Assembly (NCBI GenBank): GCA_024734495.1
Contig: JALMQS010000099.1
Span: 94,475,388-94,539,387 of the forward strand
Source of the DNA: Forficula auricularia
Taxonomy: Eukaryota; Arthropoda; Insecta; Dermaptera; Forficulidae
Direction of reading: 5' to 3'
DNA: 64,000 nt
Below, piece after piece: positions 1-12,084 of the stretch (the first letter of the stretch is position 1; every line of letters begins with the position of its first letter). The translations under genes and the position numbers were made by a program. Under the pieces are notes generated by a model. It was not told the origin of the DNA, did not search any database, and worked only from the letters and a program-made list of their open reading frames with translations.

Positions 1-370
1 AATTTTATTTGGCCATCTTCAGTCATTTGGAGTTATACACAAAATGCGGTAACATATGTGATCGAACCAAGCCTTGTCAAAAATAAAAGTTTCAGAATGA
101 AAGTACTTTCATTCTGAAACTTTTGGGTCCAGGCACATTATAAATTCACATGAAGCTAAAAAAAATTTATTTTTGACAAGGCTTGGTTCGATCACATATG
201 TGTACCGCATTTTGTGTATAACTCCTAATGACTGAAGACGCCCAAATAAAATTCAGGCCGAAACGTCTTATTAAAGGTGTTTTATTGAACCCAGTGAGTC
301 CATCTTTTAGCTGATATCTCCTCCTTCATCTAGTACTAGTTTCATCACAGCTACGAACTCTAACAATAAT
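1..370. repeat. Palindromic repeat family A, copy 1 (cut by window start)
   Basis: Bases 1-84 are the inverse complement of about 164-250, giving a long hairpin. The same family recurs at 19931-20365 at high identity, including a non-palindromic tail (337-370, containing TTTCATCACAGC) that in the other copy sits on the opposite side. No open frame and no target duplication can be seen because the left end is missing. The right arm carries CTGAAGA (232-238), a short stem and GAAACGTC (260-267), discussed in the findings. The mechanism of spread is unknown; a non-autonomous fold-back or Penelope-like derivative is possible. Confidence 0.85.
85..124. repeat. Perfect 40-bp palindrome in the centre of family A copy 1
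   Basis: The two halves, starting AAAAGTTTCAGAATG and ending CATTCTGAAACTTTT, are exact inverse complements with no spacer. This centre is absent from copy 2, where the loop holds a different palindrome. The two copies therefore share outer arms but differ in the core. Confidence 0.95.
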
Positions 371-727
371 CTATATCTCGCATTAGGCTGCTTTCTATTG
401 AAAGTAAAGCTAACGAATTTAATCGTGTTCGCTACATAGTACTAAGAAGATAAGTTCTTACTCTACGTGGTACAGAAAAAGACCTCTCTGCTGTGCAGTT
501 TGAAGCAGGCATACACAAAAATACGTTTTACTTACGGATAAATGTCTTGGACGCAACGCGGGTCCTAGGCCCACTAGCGCCCTTTAGGGAATTTTACGTG
601 GCGTCCCTTATAAAAATTGAGTATTTCAATAAAGTACAGTTTGATTCATTAATGTAATAAAATTTTGGTTTCCATGCCCACATGCGCTACCCCCAAAGAC
701 CGGCACTGCTTGGACGTCTTTTTTGTG
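371..727. other. Anonymous sequence
   Basis: No gene, repeat partner elsewhere in the window or RNA signal was recognised. Confidence 0.5.
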
Positions 728-735
728 AATTATTT

Positions 736-1928
736 TAGGGCTGTCCAACCCGTGGCCCGCGGGCCGCATGCGGCCCAGCACCACAATGAGTGTGGCCCAA
801 CATAAAATCATAAACTTCCTTAAAACATTGAGATTTATATGTAGAGGTATATTTATTCCCTTTTTCGAAATATGAATGTACATTTGTACAATATGTGAAG
901 CTTTTTTCAAGAATAAAATTCACTAAAAGCGAAATTATAAGCTCAACTATATGAGATAAAAAATAATGATATTTCGAATATTTAAAAATTCTTCTTCTTC
1001 ATCTCATATTTTCATTTTCTAAAATATTTATTATTTCAGTAATTTCTATGCTACTACACTAACCAAGTTTATAGTTATATCATTTTAGTACGAAGAGACA
1101 AGGAATTGGGGTTTTCTAGAACAATCACAATTAATTGATAATTTCTCTCTTGAACTAAAACTTGTCAGGGCTTGTCTTTTAGATCTTTACACGTTCTTAC
1201 ATGTCAGTAGATAATAGATAGTCAGAGATTATTATATCCGTGACCCTTTTAAAAAATAAATTATCAATCCTCACATCCTTCTTTAATCCCATTTGATTTA
1301 AACCAGAGCTGTCCAACTCGTGGCTTAATATAAATAAGTCATAAAATTCCTTAAAACATTGAGATTTAACTATATGTAGATACTGGAAAACACACAACAA
1401 TTTGGCCTGATAATTTTTTTGCTCTAAAATAAGAAATCTGAAAATCTACTGTGAAGTTTTGGAAAAATAAAAGTGCTTAATTTTAAATTATGAACCAGGA
1501 ACTAGATTTTAAGATTTCCTAAAAAAAATATCCTTTTGATCTATTTTCGACTCCATTTTCATTAGAAATAAATTTTCTACTTGCAAACATTCTGATTGAA
1601 TGTTCTAGAACAACAATTAGATACCGATCTGAAAGAAAAATTGAATATTGTCTGTTTATTAGAATTTTATATTAATTATCTAACCAGGAAAATATATAAA
1701 CAAATACTAATACAGAACAAGAAGCTATTTTCAAGTATACAATTTACGAAAAGTAAAATTAGAAGCTCATTATGAGCTAAAAAATTAATAAAGTTCTTTT
1801 TTCTACATTATTAACTATCTTTTTTGAATGACAAATATCAATTTAATTATAATATTTTATCCGCGTTCCAGAGACAATTTTTTTCCTTCAAATGTGACCC
1901 GTGTAAGCCATAAGGTTCGACACCTCTG
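736..1928. mobile_element. hAT-type non-autonomous transposon with 8-bp target duplication
   Basis: The left end reads TAGGGCTGTCCAACC and is followed by a GC-rich block with GTGGCCCGCGGGCC. The right end reads GGTTCGACACCTCTG. These are imperfect terminal inverted repeats of the kind seen in hAT elements. The flanks carry a perfect 8-bp duplication, AATTATTT, at 728-735 and 1929-1936, which is the hAT target-site length. No transposase frame survives. Short open frames across the left end are fortuitous. A related terminus lies inside at about 1304, so the element is probably nested or rearranged. Confidence 0.8.
1304..1420 (+). mobile_element. Second hAT-type left terminus nested in the element
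   Basis: CAGAGCTGTCCAACTCGTGG followed by the CCTTAAAACATTGAGATTTA block repeats the left end of the enclosing element (736-850) with divergence. It is either an inserted relative or an internal duplication. No matching right end was identified. Confidence 0.6.
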
Positions 1929-1936
1929 AATTATTT

Positions 1937-4309
1937 CATTAATTATATGTCAGAAATTCTCTTATAATTACATTAGTGGCTTATTTGAAGTATTTAAACG
2001 ATCAAATAAACTCTTTAAAAAAGTAAAATAGGGCTTAATTTTTAGATGAAACGCTTCCGATTTTTTTTGTATGTTTTGTCGCCCCATTAATCTGCTGCCC
2101 TGGGCTATAGACCAGTTAGTCCATATGTAAATTCACTCCTGGCCATGAGGATATGGTCAATTGTAAATATAATAAAATCATTTTTGTATTAAACAGAAGA
2201 TATTATGAAAATTCAAGAATTCCAATTTACAAGAATTTACTGATGTGAAGTTAATTTCATAGTAGAAGCCACTTTTCCAATCTTTTGTATTTTGACCATT
2301 CCTAAAAAGCGTTCAATCATTGATCGAATCTCTTGTAGATGTTTTATCAAATGTTGTCTTTAAACAGTATAATATATTTTTAAATCTTTGTTTAACATTT
2401 TAATCCTTCGGAAGGGATTGGATGTTAGCCAATCTCAAAAAGATCTCTCGAAATTTATTCCTGAGACAATAGATATCGCTGGAGCTATTTTATTCTTTTC
2501 GTTACCAACAGTGATTTATGATGATCGAGTCGCCAATATGGATATGTAGCCAGTCCCGAGTGTAAATCAGCTCAAGTCATTCACACGACATCGATCATAC
2601 ATGGATGTCTTACACAACATCAACAGCAACGTTGCTACAGTTACTTTTACAATACAAAAGGGGGAGATTATTCAAAAACGAAGGGTCAGAGGACTTCCGG
2701 AACAATGATGGATAACAGCCACCTACAATTAATTTTCTCAAGTTGGCCCTTATGGATTTCGTATTAGGTGTTAATTAATAGCTTCACAAGTTTGATAATA
2801 GAAGTTACTTAAAAGGAAGCCGAGTGAAAAATGCGAGACACTCAATTGTTTTAATTTGACTATTGAATAGAATATCTTTCGGTCTTGTATTCTAATCTTT
2901 AATTATCTATTGATTTTGCTCAATTGATTCTTTTGTTATTTCTCAATAAATACCATTGTGAATTAATTAATATTACGTAGCTACTCCTATTTTCAGTTTG
3001 GTTATATTACCTTGTCAATATGGAACAATAGCTTAGTAGTGAACATTTTCAAAAGTCCTTATATTAGATAAACTTTCATCATTTCGAAATTTCTATAGTG
3101 ATTAATTTATTTTCATTAATAAATTAATTTGTTCTCGATTTTTTTTAGAGTTGGCTTTACAAGGTGCGAACGATGTGCCTTATCAGGAAACCGAGACAAA
3201 AACATGAGTAAATAAAATAAGTATTACTTTACTATTATATAAACTATGGTAGAAAAATACTTGCCTAAATTCGGAGTATTTATTTTACAATAGATTCCAT
3301 TTCTTAAAGAGGAAATACACATTTTCACACCATTTCGCATCTCGTAATTATGATAACTTTAATGGAGCTAAGGAGGTTCTTTCGCGACAATCCACTCCAA
3401 AAAGTTTTAGCCTCGTAACCACTCTATAAATATAAAAGGAACTAAAATTTTAAGGTATTTTTTTTACCTGACTGTCCACTCACACTACGAAATCTCTATA
3501 CGGACGCACACATTCTTACCGGTCGTTTCCAAGCCATTGTGCTTATAACCCTCCACTAAAAATAATCGCCCAAATATGTTTTTTTGTTTTTTATCAAAAC
3601 TACGTGGTAAATAATTTCTCTTTTTTTAAGTTACTTCGAATATATTATTCTAACAAATATTAGTTTTTCATCAAGATGGTGAAAGTCCTTCAATGGAAAA
3701 AAATAAAATAATGATCATATCCCCACCCTTTCCCTATCTAACCTATGATAAAAATGTCATTTTTAATTGCAATTATTTCATGTTTGGTGTGGTAAATCGT
3801 ATTCAAATTTTAACAGTATATGTATTATTCTTTTAATGACTTATATTCCAAGTTTCAAAAACTTCTAATGAAAAGAACTACCTTAAGATATAAAGTTAGC
3901 TAATTTCTAGGCGCTTTGGTAGGAAGATATTTTCTCTGGTTCATATATCTGACACTATGTTGTCATTGTTAGATAGCATTAAAGAATCTGACCTCTCGTG
4001 GAATGTATCTCTTATTTATTTTAAATCCAATTAGAAAAACAAGCCCTAAAATTAATTATAAATTTCGTTTTTAGTTTTCTTTAATCCCTTGGACCGTCGT
4101 GGAATCAATTCCACTACCATACTTTTTTTTTACTTTCATTTATATATAGTAATATAGTGGCCTATAAAAAAATTTATTCATATAAAATCCCAATCATAGT
4201 GGGAAAGAGAGGGCGATATAATGCTTTCCTCTCTCTTCTAACTTTATTAGCAAATAAACTGTAAACACGCGTAATAATTAAAAGAAGCCATCAAAATGTT
4301 TGCTTTTTT
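1937..4309. other. Anonymous AT-rich span
   Basis: No open frame of note and no convincing repeat ends. A short stretch near 2085-2140 (TCTGCTGCCCTGGGC) looks like a decayed transposon scrap that I could not assign. Bases 2400-2740 are slightly richer in GC but carry no recognisable feature. Confidence 0.5.
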
Positions 4310-4560
4310 ACCTGAAAACATTTCCTGAGAGTAAAAAATTCCAATCTTGAAAGATTTTAGTTAATGAGCTGAAAATTGTTGCACAAATATGTATTTTCAC
4401 ATTACAATTCACCAAATTTTAATCTTATGCCTGAAAAAGTTTTCTGAACGTATAAAATGTCAATTTTGAATGATTTTAGTGAATGAGCTGAAAATTGGTA
4501 CGCAACATGTTACAATGAAGCAAATTTTAGCTATATAACTGAAAATCTAAAGTTTTTGCC
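4310..4560. repeat. Degenerate direct repeat, about 119-bp period
   Basis: Two diverged copies begin at about 4310 and 4429. They share CTGAAAA, a run resembling GATTTTAGT, then AATGAGCTGAAAATTG. A third partial copy follows near 4530. The divergence suggests an old duplication. Confidence 0.65.
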
Positions 4561-4958
4561 TGTACATAAATTAATTGAAATTTTTATTTAATTAAGTGAT
4601 GTTATTTATAGCTACTTGGGGCCCACTCATGGATTGACGCAGCAAAGAGATTTTCCGTAAAGAAAAGTATGGGGTTACATTCAGTGGCTTGACACCTTTC
4701 ATCTCATTCATTTTGTTTCCAACTTTAGCTAAGGTGTTACATCACTATCATTAAATACCATATATTTCGCTGTGTTGGACGGATAGACAGCTTATGACAA
4801 GATGAGAATAATAGGACTCAGACCGTAGATTTACGCATTCTAAAAAATATTTTGAGAGCAATGAGATTAGTCTGGTTTTGCCTAAGGTCGTTCCTTAAAA
4901 AAATCAACACATTAATTATTTTTTATTAAATGAATTAAAAGGAAAATATATTATAGAC

Positions 4959-5779
4959 CAGGGGTGGCCACTAACCTTAACTTTGGGAGCCGCAAATTTA
5001 TAAAACTGTTTCAAAGCGAGCCACATTGTTTGGAGATTAATTGTGGTTTATTAAAAAAAAGACACCTTTTTTTATTTTATAAAATATAAATGAAGTAACA
5101 TATATTTTTTGCTCTACTTTACTTATAACATTACAAAAATTTTTTATTATTATTATTTTTTTAATTTAATTATTATACATGGGTGTAGCATAAAGATCTA
5201 CCACATTTTGAAGAGATATAAAAAATGAAAAAATTTAACTAGAAAAAAACTTCAAATTTATTTTTTGAAAAGGAAATAAATGATTTTTTTTATGTATTTT
5301 TAACATTATCTGACAATCTAGTTTTTGCATTTCTGGCCTTCTGAGGGGTCCACAGAATATGCATACAAAATTTGGTTGAGTTTGGTCGAAAGGGCTAGAG
5401 TTATAATTTTTGACCCCTCTCCTATTTTGGGTATGTTTTTGCATTTCTAGCCTCTGGGAGTCCACAGAATATGTATATAACATTTGGTTGAGTTTGGCTG
5501 AAAGGGCTCAGAATTTTCATTTTTGGCCCCCCCCCCTTTTTTGTCTGGTAATGTATGAAATACATTTATTAAAAGTTATTTTATGTACTTTTCAAAAATA
5601 TTTTCAGTTTTTACTTAGTTAAATTTTTTCATTTTTTTTATACCTCTTCAAAATGTGATAGATCTTTATGCCACACCTGTACTTTTTGAAATCAGTATTA
5701 TTCAAGAGGGTTCAAGAGCCGCACGAGATTGTCTGAAAAGCCGCATCCGGCTCATGAACCACGTTGTGGCGCACCTCTG
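4959..5779. mobile_element. hAT-type non-autonomous transposon (821 bp)
   Basis: The left terminus is CAGGGGTGGCCA and the right terminus reads TGGCGCACCTCTG, with subterminal GAGCCGC motifs facing inward at both ends (GGGAGCCGCAAAT on the left, GAGCCGCACGAG on the right). The 8-bp flanks TTATAGAC (4951-4958) and TTGTCGAC (5780-5787) match at six of eight positions and are probably a decayed target duplication. No transposase is present. The interior is occupied by another inverted-repeat element (5176-5682). Confidence 0.75.
5176..5682. mobile_element. Inverted-repeat element nested in the hAT copy
   Basis: Arms of about 75 bp at 5176-5250 and 5610-5682 are inverse complements and contain GCATAAAGATCTA and CACATTTTGAAGAG. 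The interior holds two direct copies of a roughly 110-bp module (GAATATGCATACAAAATTTG then TTGAGTTTGGTCGAAAGGGC) ending in C-runs. The same module also occurs twice at about 28920-29160. Tc1/mariner-like ends are possible but not shown. Confidence 0.7.
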
Positions 5780-5787
5780 TTGTCGAC

Positions 5788-6744
5788 CATATCATTGACG
5801 ACAGCGTTTCAGCTGTCAGCCGTTAATTGAAAATTTCAAATTCAAAGTTAGATTAGATTAAGTACAGGAAATTGATGTTAGGTGGGGCTAATAGCAATCA
5901 CTTATTTGTAGGATAGTTATTATTAAATACATTTTATAAACCAATCTGACTTTTTTCAATTGATTACGAAGTCAAATTACTTTTGAATCCGAAATTTATT
6001 TGAAAAATATTTGTCGTATAATAATCAGTATTTTGGAATTTAATATTTAAAAGTAAAATTATTTATTCAGGAATCTCGTAGGATTCGAAAACTTATTAAT
6101 ATGTTAATTCTAGGATTAATAGTCTAAGAATGCCGTAGTATGTAGCATTATAGGAATACGACTCTCTTATTTTTCTACATTTAAATATTTTTGCCTTAAT
6201 TATTAACATTGAACTTATACAGTGACGATTTGAAAAGAAGACAAAAACGTTTAGTCAACACATTAGTGTACAAAATAGTTTCAAATGATAAATAGAGTCA
6301 AAATTATTTTTTTTAATATTATATCAAAATCATTAGAGCCTTTTTGGAAAATTTTGAAAAAGTGAAAATTACTGGAATAAAGAACTGTGAAAAAAGGTGG
6401 TCGAATTTCCATAACATATTATGTAAAATTTTCTAAAAGAAATTTAATGATAAATCTTCCACACACCTGAATGAAATGGAAATTTGTTTCTATTGGGGAC
6501 TACCTTTTAATTTATATGCTTTTAATATTTAAGTTAAAGGGTGTCATATTAATATAAGCTTTGGTGAATTATTAGATATCTAATAATTAATAAAGATTAA
6601 ATTTTAATTTATCATTATTTTATTTAAATCTATTTTGAGTTAGAGGAGTTCCGCCTTTAAAATCAAAAACACTTCCTAGATTTAAATTATTTTTTCACGC
6701 TTATATAAAATTGAATTCTTTCTTTGAAATAGCATTATGCGTTA
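5788..6744. other. Anonymous AT-rich span
   Basis: No gene or repeat partner recognised. Confidence 0.5.
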
Positions 6745-7053
6745 TTAAATTCTTTCTTTGTCATTTGTTTTCAGGTATGAACCGGTTTCGATTTCGTCCA
6801 TCACTTCTAAATTCCATTGAGCTTGAAGGTAATTATACTTATATAAATTATGAGGACATGTGCATGATTTAAAAACATTTATATTAACACGAAACTCTCC
6901 GAAGGCAAGTTCCTCATTTTTCCCAGTAGGCATCACTTGAATTGGCTTTAGAATTCCTGTTTTCAAAACCTGAGTTGAAATATTCATTTGCAGCAACCAT
7001 TTGCATGACACTGGCCTAAGCAGAAAAATTTCCAGGTAGGATTGTATCGACAT
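6745..7053 (-). CDS. Unrecognised 102-codon open frame, probably fortuitous
   Basis: The frame encodes a mixed-composition peptide with no motif I recognise. It overlaps no repeat found in this window, which is the only reason to list it. There is no Kozak or splice support, no flanking exon, and open frames of this size can arise by chance. A host exon cannot be excluded. Confidence 0.12.
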   Translation of the reverse strand: MSIQSYLEIFLLRPVSCKWLLQMNISTQVLKTGILKPIQVMPTGKNEELAFGEFRVNINVFKSCTCPHNLYKYNYLQAQWNLEVMDEIETGSYLKTNDKERI

Positions 7054-7166
7054 TAAACCAAGTGCATTCTCCCTTTTGAATTATTCACTGTTTGATTTAA
7101 CTCTGGATTCCTAGCAAGGGAGCTTAGAAATATATATGATTTAAGATAAAAATTAATCTGCTAGTT

Positions 7167-7386
7167 TTTTTTTTTATTTTTTATTTATTAATTGTCACGG
7201 GAACAAAGCCCATTTAGAAAGCACATAAGTAAAGTTTTAGTAGGGTTAGTGAGGGAGCCAAGTTTTTAGCCGGTAGAAATTTTTATTTGCCAGCCAGGAT
7301 CGAACCTCGGCCTTCCGCCCCAACATCGTCATAATCGATTAATGCCGAAGCGGGCCCAGCGTTAGCCGGCTCGCAAACCCGACCTC
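7167..7386 (-). mobile_element. tRNA-derived SINE with 12-bp target duplication
   Basis: On the minus strand the head carries a polymerase III B-box-like GGTTCGATCCT and an upstream A-box-like region around GCGAGCCGGCTAACG. A short body follows, ending in an A-rich tail (AATTAATAAATAAAAAATAA). The copy is flanked by a perfect 12-bp duplication, AATCTGCTAGTT, at 7155-7166 and 7387-7398. This is the signature of LINE-mediated target-primed insertion. The duplication is intact, so the insertion is fairly young. Confidence 0.88.
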
Positions 7387-7398
7387 AATCTGCTAGTT

Positions 7399-9784
7399 AA
7401 CTAAACAAAACTTGAAAAAAAAGATCTTTGGTAATTTATTTTTTATTCATTTTGATCTTATTATTATTATTTCTTTATCTGTCTAAATATACTTTATTAT
7501 TTGTGAACTAAACCTGTATGCTAATACTTTCGGCTCAGCTTTCTTTATGGACTTTCGATAGGTATAGCGTAATAATAATTTATTATATAGAAAACACTGA
7601 TTAATCATCATTTTACAGTACATTGTCTATGGAAATTATTGGGATTTAAATTTAGTTATGCTTAATCTTCCTCAGTACGATTCAATTCTTATTAAACTAT
7701 GGGTTCTATTGTTAAGTACTTAGTATATTTATAATCTTTTGAACTTCGCATGTAATCTTTTGATATTGTAAAATAATTTCGTTATAATCAATGCTTGATA
7801 TCATTTTAACCTGAAAGACTTAAAAGATCAAGAAATAGATAACCTAGAAGACAAAAAAATGTTTATATTTATATATTATATAGTACGGTTTTGGATTTAT
7901 TGCGCTCAAATACAACTATTTTAAAAGTATTTTATTCACTAATATTGTTTGATAAAACATTTAGCTAATAATAAGCAAGGAGTGCTGAAAAATTAATTAT
8001 AAAAATACAAGGAAATAAATTTGTAAATCATTTGGAATTGATTTATGTGTGGAGAACGTTATTCGATTGAATATTTGCAATTATGCATGTATGAAAGATC
8101 TAAGTTGATAAGAAACTTGTGAGATACTAAATATAATAGTTTACATATTTCTTTAAATATTAATTTTTTAACTGAAGACAACTAGATTAAAGGAGGGGAA
8201 AATTTAATAATATATGCATTCGTAAATACATTTTACATTATATTTTGAGAAAAAGAGTTTAATTTTTTCTTATATATAAATTAAATAACGAATAGCAAAA
8301 ACTTGAATAAAACACTCGCTATAACTATAATTTTGTCATGTATTTTATAATTTATTCACAGAAGAAACTTAATGCGTTCATTCACTTTTTAATTACTTAT
8401 AATTTAGCTAATTTATGTTTGGATATTATTATATACAATTTTTAAGGTAGTGGTTCATACATAAAACATAAAGTTTTAATTCCAGTCCAGTAAGTTTTAT
8501 TTAATTATGAATTTAAGATGTTGATTTGAGTAGATTTTAAGAAATTAATGACTAGGCGGCCAAATAAATAAAAAATATACCTATTTATTTTATCGTTTTC
8601 AGAATGAACTTTTCACTTACTGAACAAAAGACACATCGAAAGTATCGATGTAGGAGGATTCAGACAAAAAGCCTGTGCTTGCTGTAAAAGGAAACCTTTT
8701 CGAGCTAGCCCTATAACACAACTCTCAAAAGATTCTTTCTTCTAAACCAAATGAAATTTCTCGCCACCAACATTCAATATTTTTCCAAGTTTTTTACCTT
8801 CCATATGATTTTCACTTATCTTATACTATTAGATATAATGAGCAATCTCAAGAGTATCCTACTAGTTGACGCGATTTAAGGAAACCTACATCTCGATTTT
8901 TATAAAAATACTTCGTGGAATGTGTGAATGAAAAGTGAATTGACAATGTTGATATAAGTAAGACCTCTGATTAAGTTAATCGAATTTATTAATACAGATA
9001 GGTAGAACATTGTTTGGCGCCGAAGTAATATAAACCGAAAAGTTGTAAGTATAATTTATTTTTAAATAGAAAAACTGTATTTATTTAATATTCTATGCAC
9101 CAATGGGTAGGCTATAATTCTAGAAAAATTTTAAAATAAAAAATATATTATAAGTTAATGGTTAATCACTTATAGATCTAATTAAATATTAATAAAAATC
9201 AGATAACCTCAGTAAAAACCAACCCGGTCTAAAAAATAGATACTTGTCTTGACTATATAATTCTTAATAGGTAAATAATTATAGAATGGAAAGTCATTAA
9301 ACCTGATAAAGATCAACACTAATTAAATCATACAGTAATTATCACTTATATTTTGCCTATTGTGTATTTTTTAATTAAAATCTTATAAATGACTATTTCT
9401 GAAATTAATGTATAAGTTCGCACATTTAAATTAATTGAAACACATCAATTACGCAAAACCACTCAGTTTCCCTTGACGATTAAATAAGAAACAAATCAAA
9501 CCGATCAACTTTTTTTTCTTCATGAGCTTTAGAGAATGCAATTTTTTTCTACTCTCATCATTTTTAGAACCTTCAATTCTTAAACAGCCAGATTTTTTAT
9601 TAATATTATAAATAAATACATGGATATTAGTCTTGTATTCCTGAAAAGACGCAAATATACACCAACAAATTTGCTTCTAATCCAACCCCTTTCTGTTTTA
9701 TTAGATGCAAGAGCCTTTTTTCGACTTTTTAAATCTAATGAATTTTTTAGAAACAAAGTCACGAAATGTAGAAAAGAAAAAAAA
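7399..9784. other. Anonymous AT-rich span
   Basis: Nothing recognisable over about 2.4 kb. The minus-strand 60-codon frame at 9580-9762 has no identifiable domain. Confidence 0.5.
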
Positions 9785-10130
9785 ATTTTATTTTAAAAAA
9801 ACTAAAAAAACACGCTTCTAAAAAGTACAGAATAATGTAATACTTAATCAAAAAAGTATGGGGCACAAAAACATGTACTTTTAATTAATTTCGACAAAGT
9901 GCCGCACGCTTTTTTTTATTAAGTATTACATTATTTTGTACTTTTTAGAAGCCTGTTTTTTAGTTTTTTTTTAATATAATTTTTTTTTTTACTTTTTAGT
10001 CTTAATTATTTTTATAGAGAAAAGTTTGCAGAATTTAACAGAACAAAAGTCACATTGATACATAGATGAATATATACATACATACATACATACAGGTGAA
10101 GATAATGTAAAGCGTGTAAAAATGTATAAG
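9785..10130. repeat. Repeat family E, copy 1, with palindromic left part
   Basis: Bases about 9800-9850 (ACACGCTTCTAAAAAGTACA) pair with about 9910-9960 as an inverse complement around a short loop. The sequence after the palindrome, including CTTTTTAGTCTTAATTATT, a (CATA)n stretch and ACAGGTGAAG, recurs at 28165-28425. That copy has lost the right arm of the palindrome. Confidence 0.75.
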
Positions 10131-11340
10131 TACTTTTTCTGAGATCATACTATATTATTTATATGAAGCTAATACAGTTAAAAAAATTTAATTAGATTAA
10201 GATAATTCAACCACCAATTATTTTAACAATTAAGGTCACTTTTTTCATCTAGAGTTAAACTTGGCTGGAGATCAACTTAGTTTTAGATTATAATTAGCTG
10301 TTCGATTGCGGTTATTTGCGGCTATATCTATAGATAGCTCCACACATATCTGAAAATTAGTAGTCAAAGATATTAGGCAGTTTTAGTGGTAGTTAGTATT
10401 CTTAAAAATATTCTTCTGTTAAAGTGTTAGATTATTTCTGAATAAAACAATATTTTATTGATGACAAATTATAAATGAAGTTGTTCGATATTACCAAGTT
10501 TAATTTTATATTTTGAATAGATAAGATAAACTAATTCTATTATATTTATTTACAATTGGAAAATCAATTGAGTAGGATGTAATTATATCAGGCGTAGACA
10601 ATTTTCCAAAAATATATGCTCTCCCAGTGTTTTGATACACGTTTATATTTGAGATTTTATTTGAAGAAATTATTAAAAAATTTCTAAACATGCATAGATA
10701 CATGTATGTTAGGTAAGCCTTAGGCATAAAACCGTTTTACATTCACATAAATAAATAGGAAGGATATATCGATCGATGGATAAAAATAAAATAATCCCTT
10801 TCAATTATTTGGACATAATCTTTTGAGGCCCCTTAGAGATAGTCAACTATACATACAAGCTATTAAAAAACTGATATAAAAGCTATGGCTCATACATTTC
10901 TGGCTATAATGTATAAATTGTTCATATAAATATATAGAAAAAATATATATATCTTACAAATAATTATTTTAAAGTTTTTTTTATTGGTCTTCGTTTCTTA
11001 TTATTTATTAGTTTTGGTTTGGTTCTTTTCAATCAGATCAAGATTCTCTAAAGGCGCTTTTTATAGCTAGATTTTTTTCAATATAATTCTTATTTAATGA
11101 TGAAAAATAACTCTTTTTTTAAATTCTAAAATCTTAATGATTTAAGGCTTCCGGTCATCTCCCCACAAACAAAAACTTAAAAAACAAAAAGAACAAACAA
11201 TAGAACTGTGTATGAATAAATTTTCTTTTCTAATTCAAATTTCAAGACCATTACATTCAATGAATGTTAAGTGTTGGAAAAAAACACATCATAAAGTGAC
11301 TTAAGATATAGCTATAGTTGAAGAATAAAAATAAAAAAGA

Positions 11341-11394
<54 letters not shown>

Positions 11395-12084
11395 CAAAGG
11401 AATAAAGTAAAAGAACATTATTCTTGAGTATGAATATAATATGTATGTATAATTTCATATAAGCCTATTAGAGAATATAAACAGTAGCTGAAATTGGCAA
11501 AATGGTCATAACTGAAGATTGTTTTTTAGTAAAGAATAGAGATTAATAATTCATCTATAATCTCAGTTCAGAAAACAATATAATTAATTTCAAAAATTTT
11601 TAAACAAATTTTTAAAAATTATCATTTTACTATTAATGATGAAGAAAATTATTATATTATATTGTGCGACTTTTATAGATTGCATGCTAGGACGAAAATA
11701 ATGGCCTGCATATCCGTGCATTCAGATATTCTTTAACTGGGAAAATGGATAAGGAGGAGGGCATATGTTTGTGGTTAAGATAGAAAACAATTTACCACAC
11801 CGCATATAGGGGTCTTCAATTCCCAGGACTCCTAGTCACCTATTCCAGGTCATGGGGAAATTCTTTTATGTTGAAATTTTGCTGGTCAGGTTAAGAATTT
11901 GGAAGGTTAAACCACTAATGATATACGTAAATAGAGAACAAATTGACATTTTCCACAGGAACACGGCGATTAAGCCTCAATTTCAGTTTCACGAGAACCA
12001 AATTTATTTCATACAATTAAATACAGAAAACCTTGAATGATTTTCTGAATATTTTTAAATAGTTCCAGAAACTATACGAAACGC
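10131..12084. other. Anonymous AT-rich span with a (TA)n microsatellite
   Basis: A TA/TATG microsatellite occupies about 11339-11394. The remainder shows no gene or repeat ends. Confidence 0.55.
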
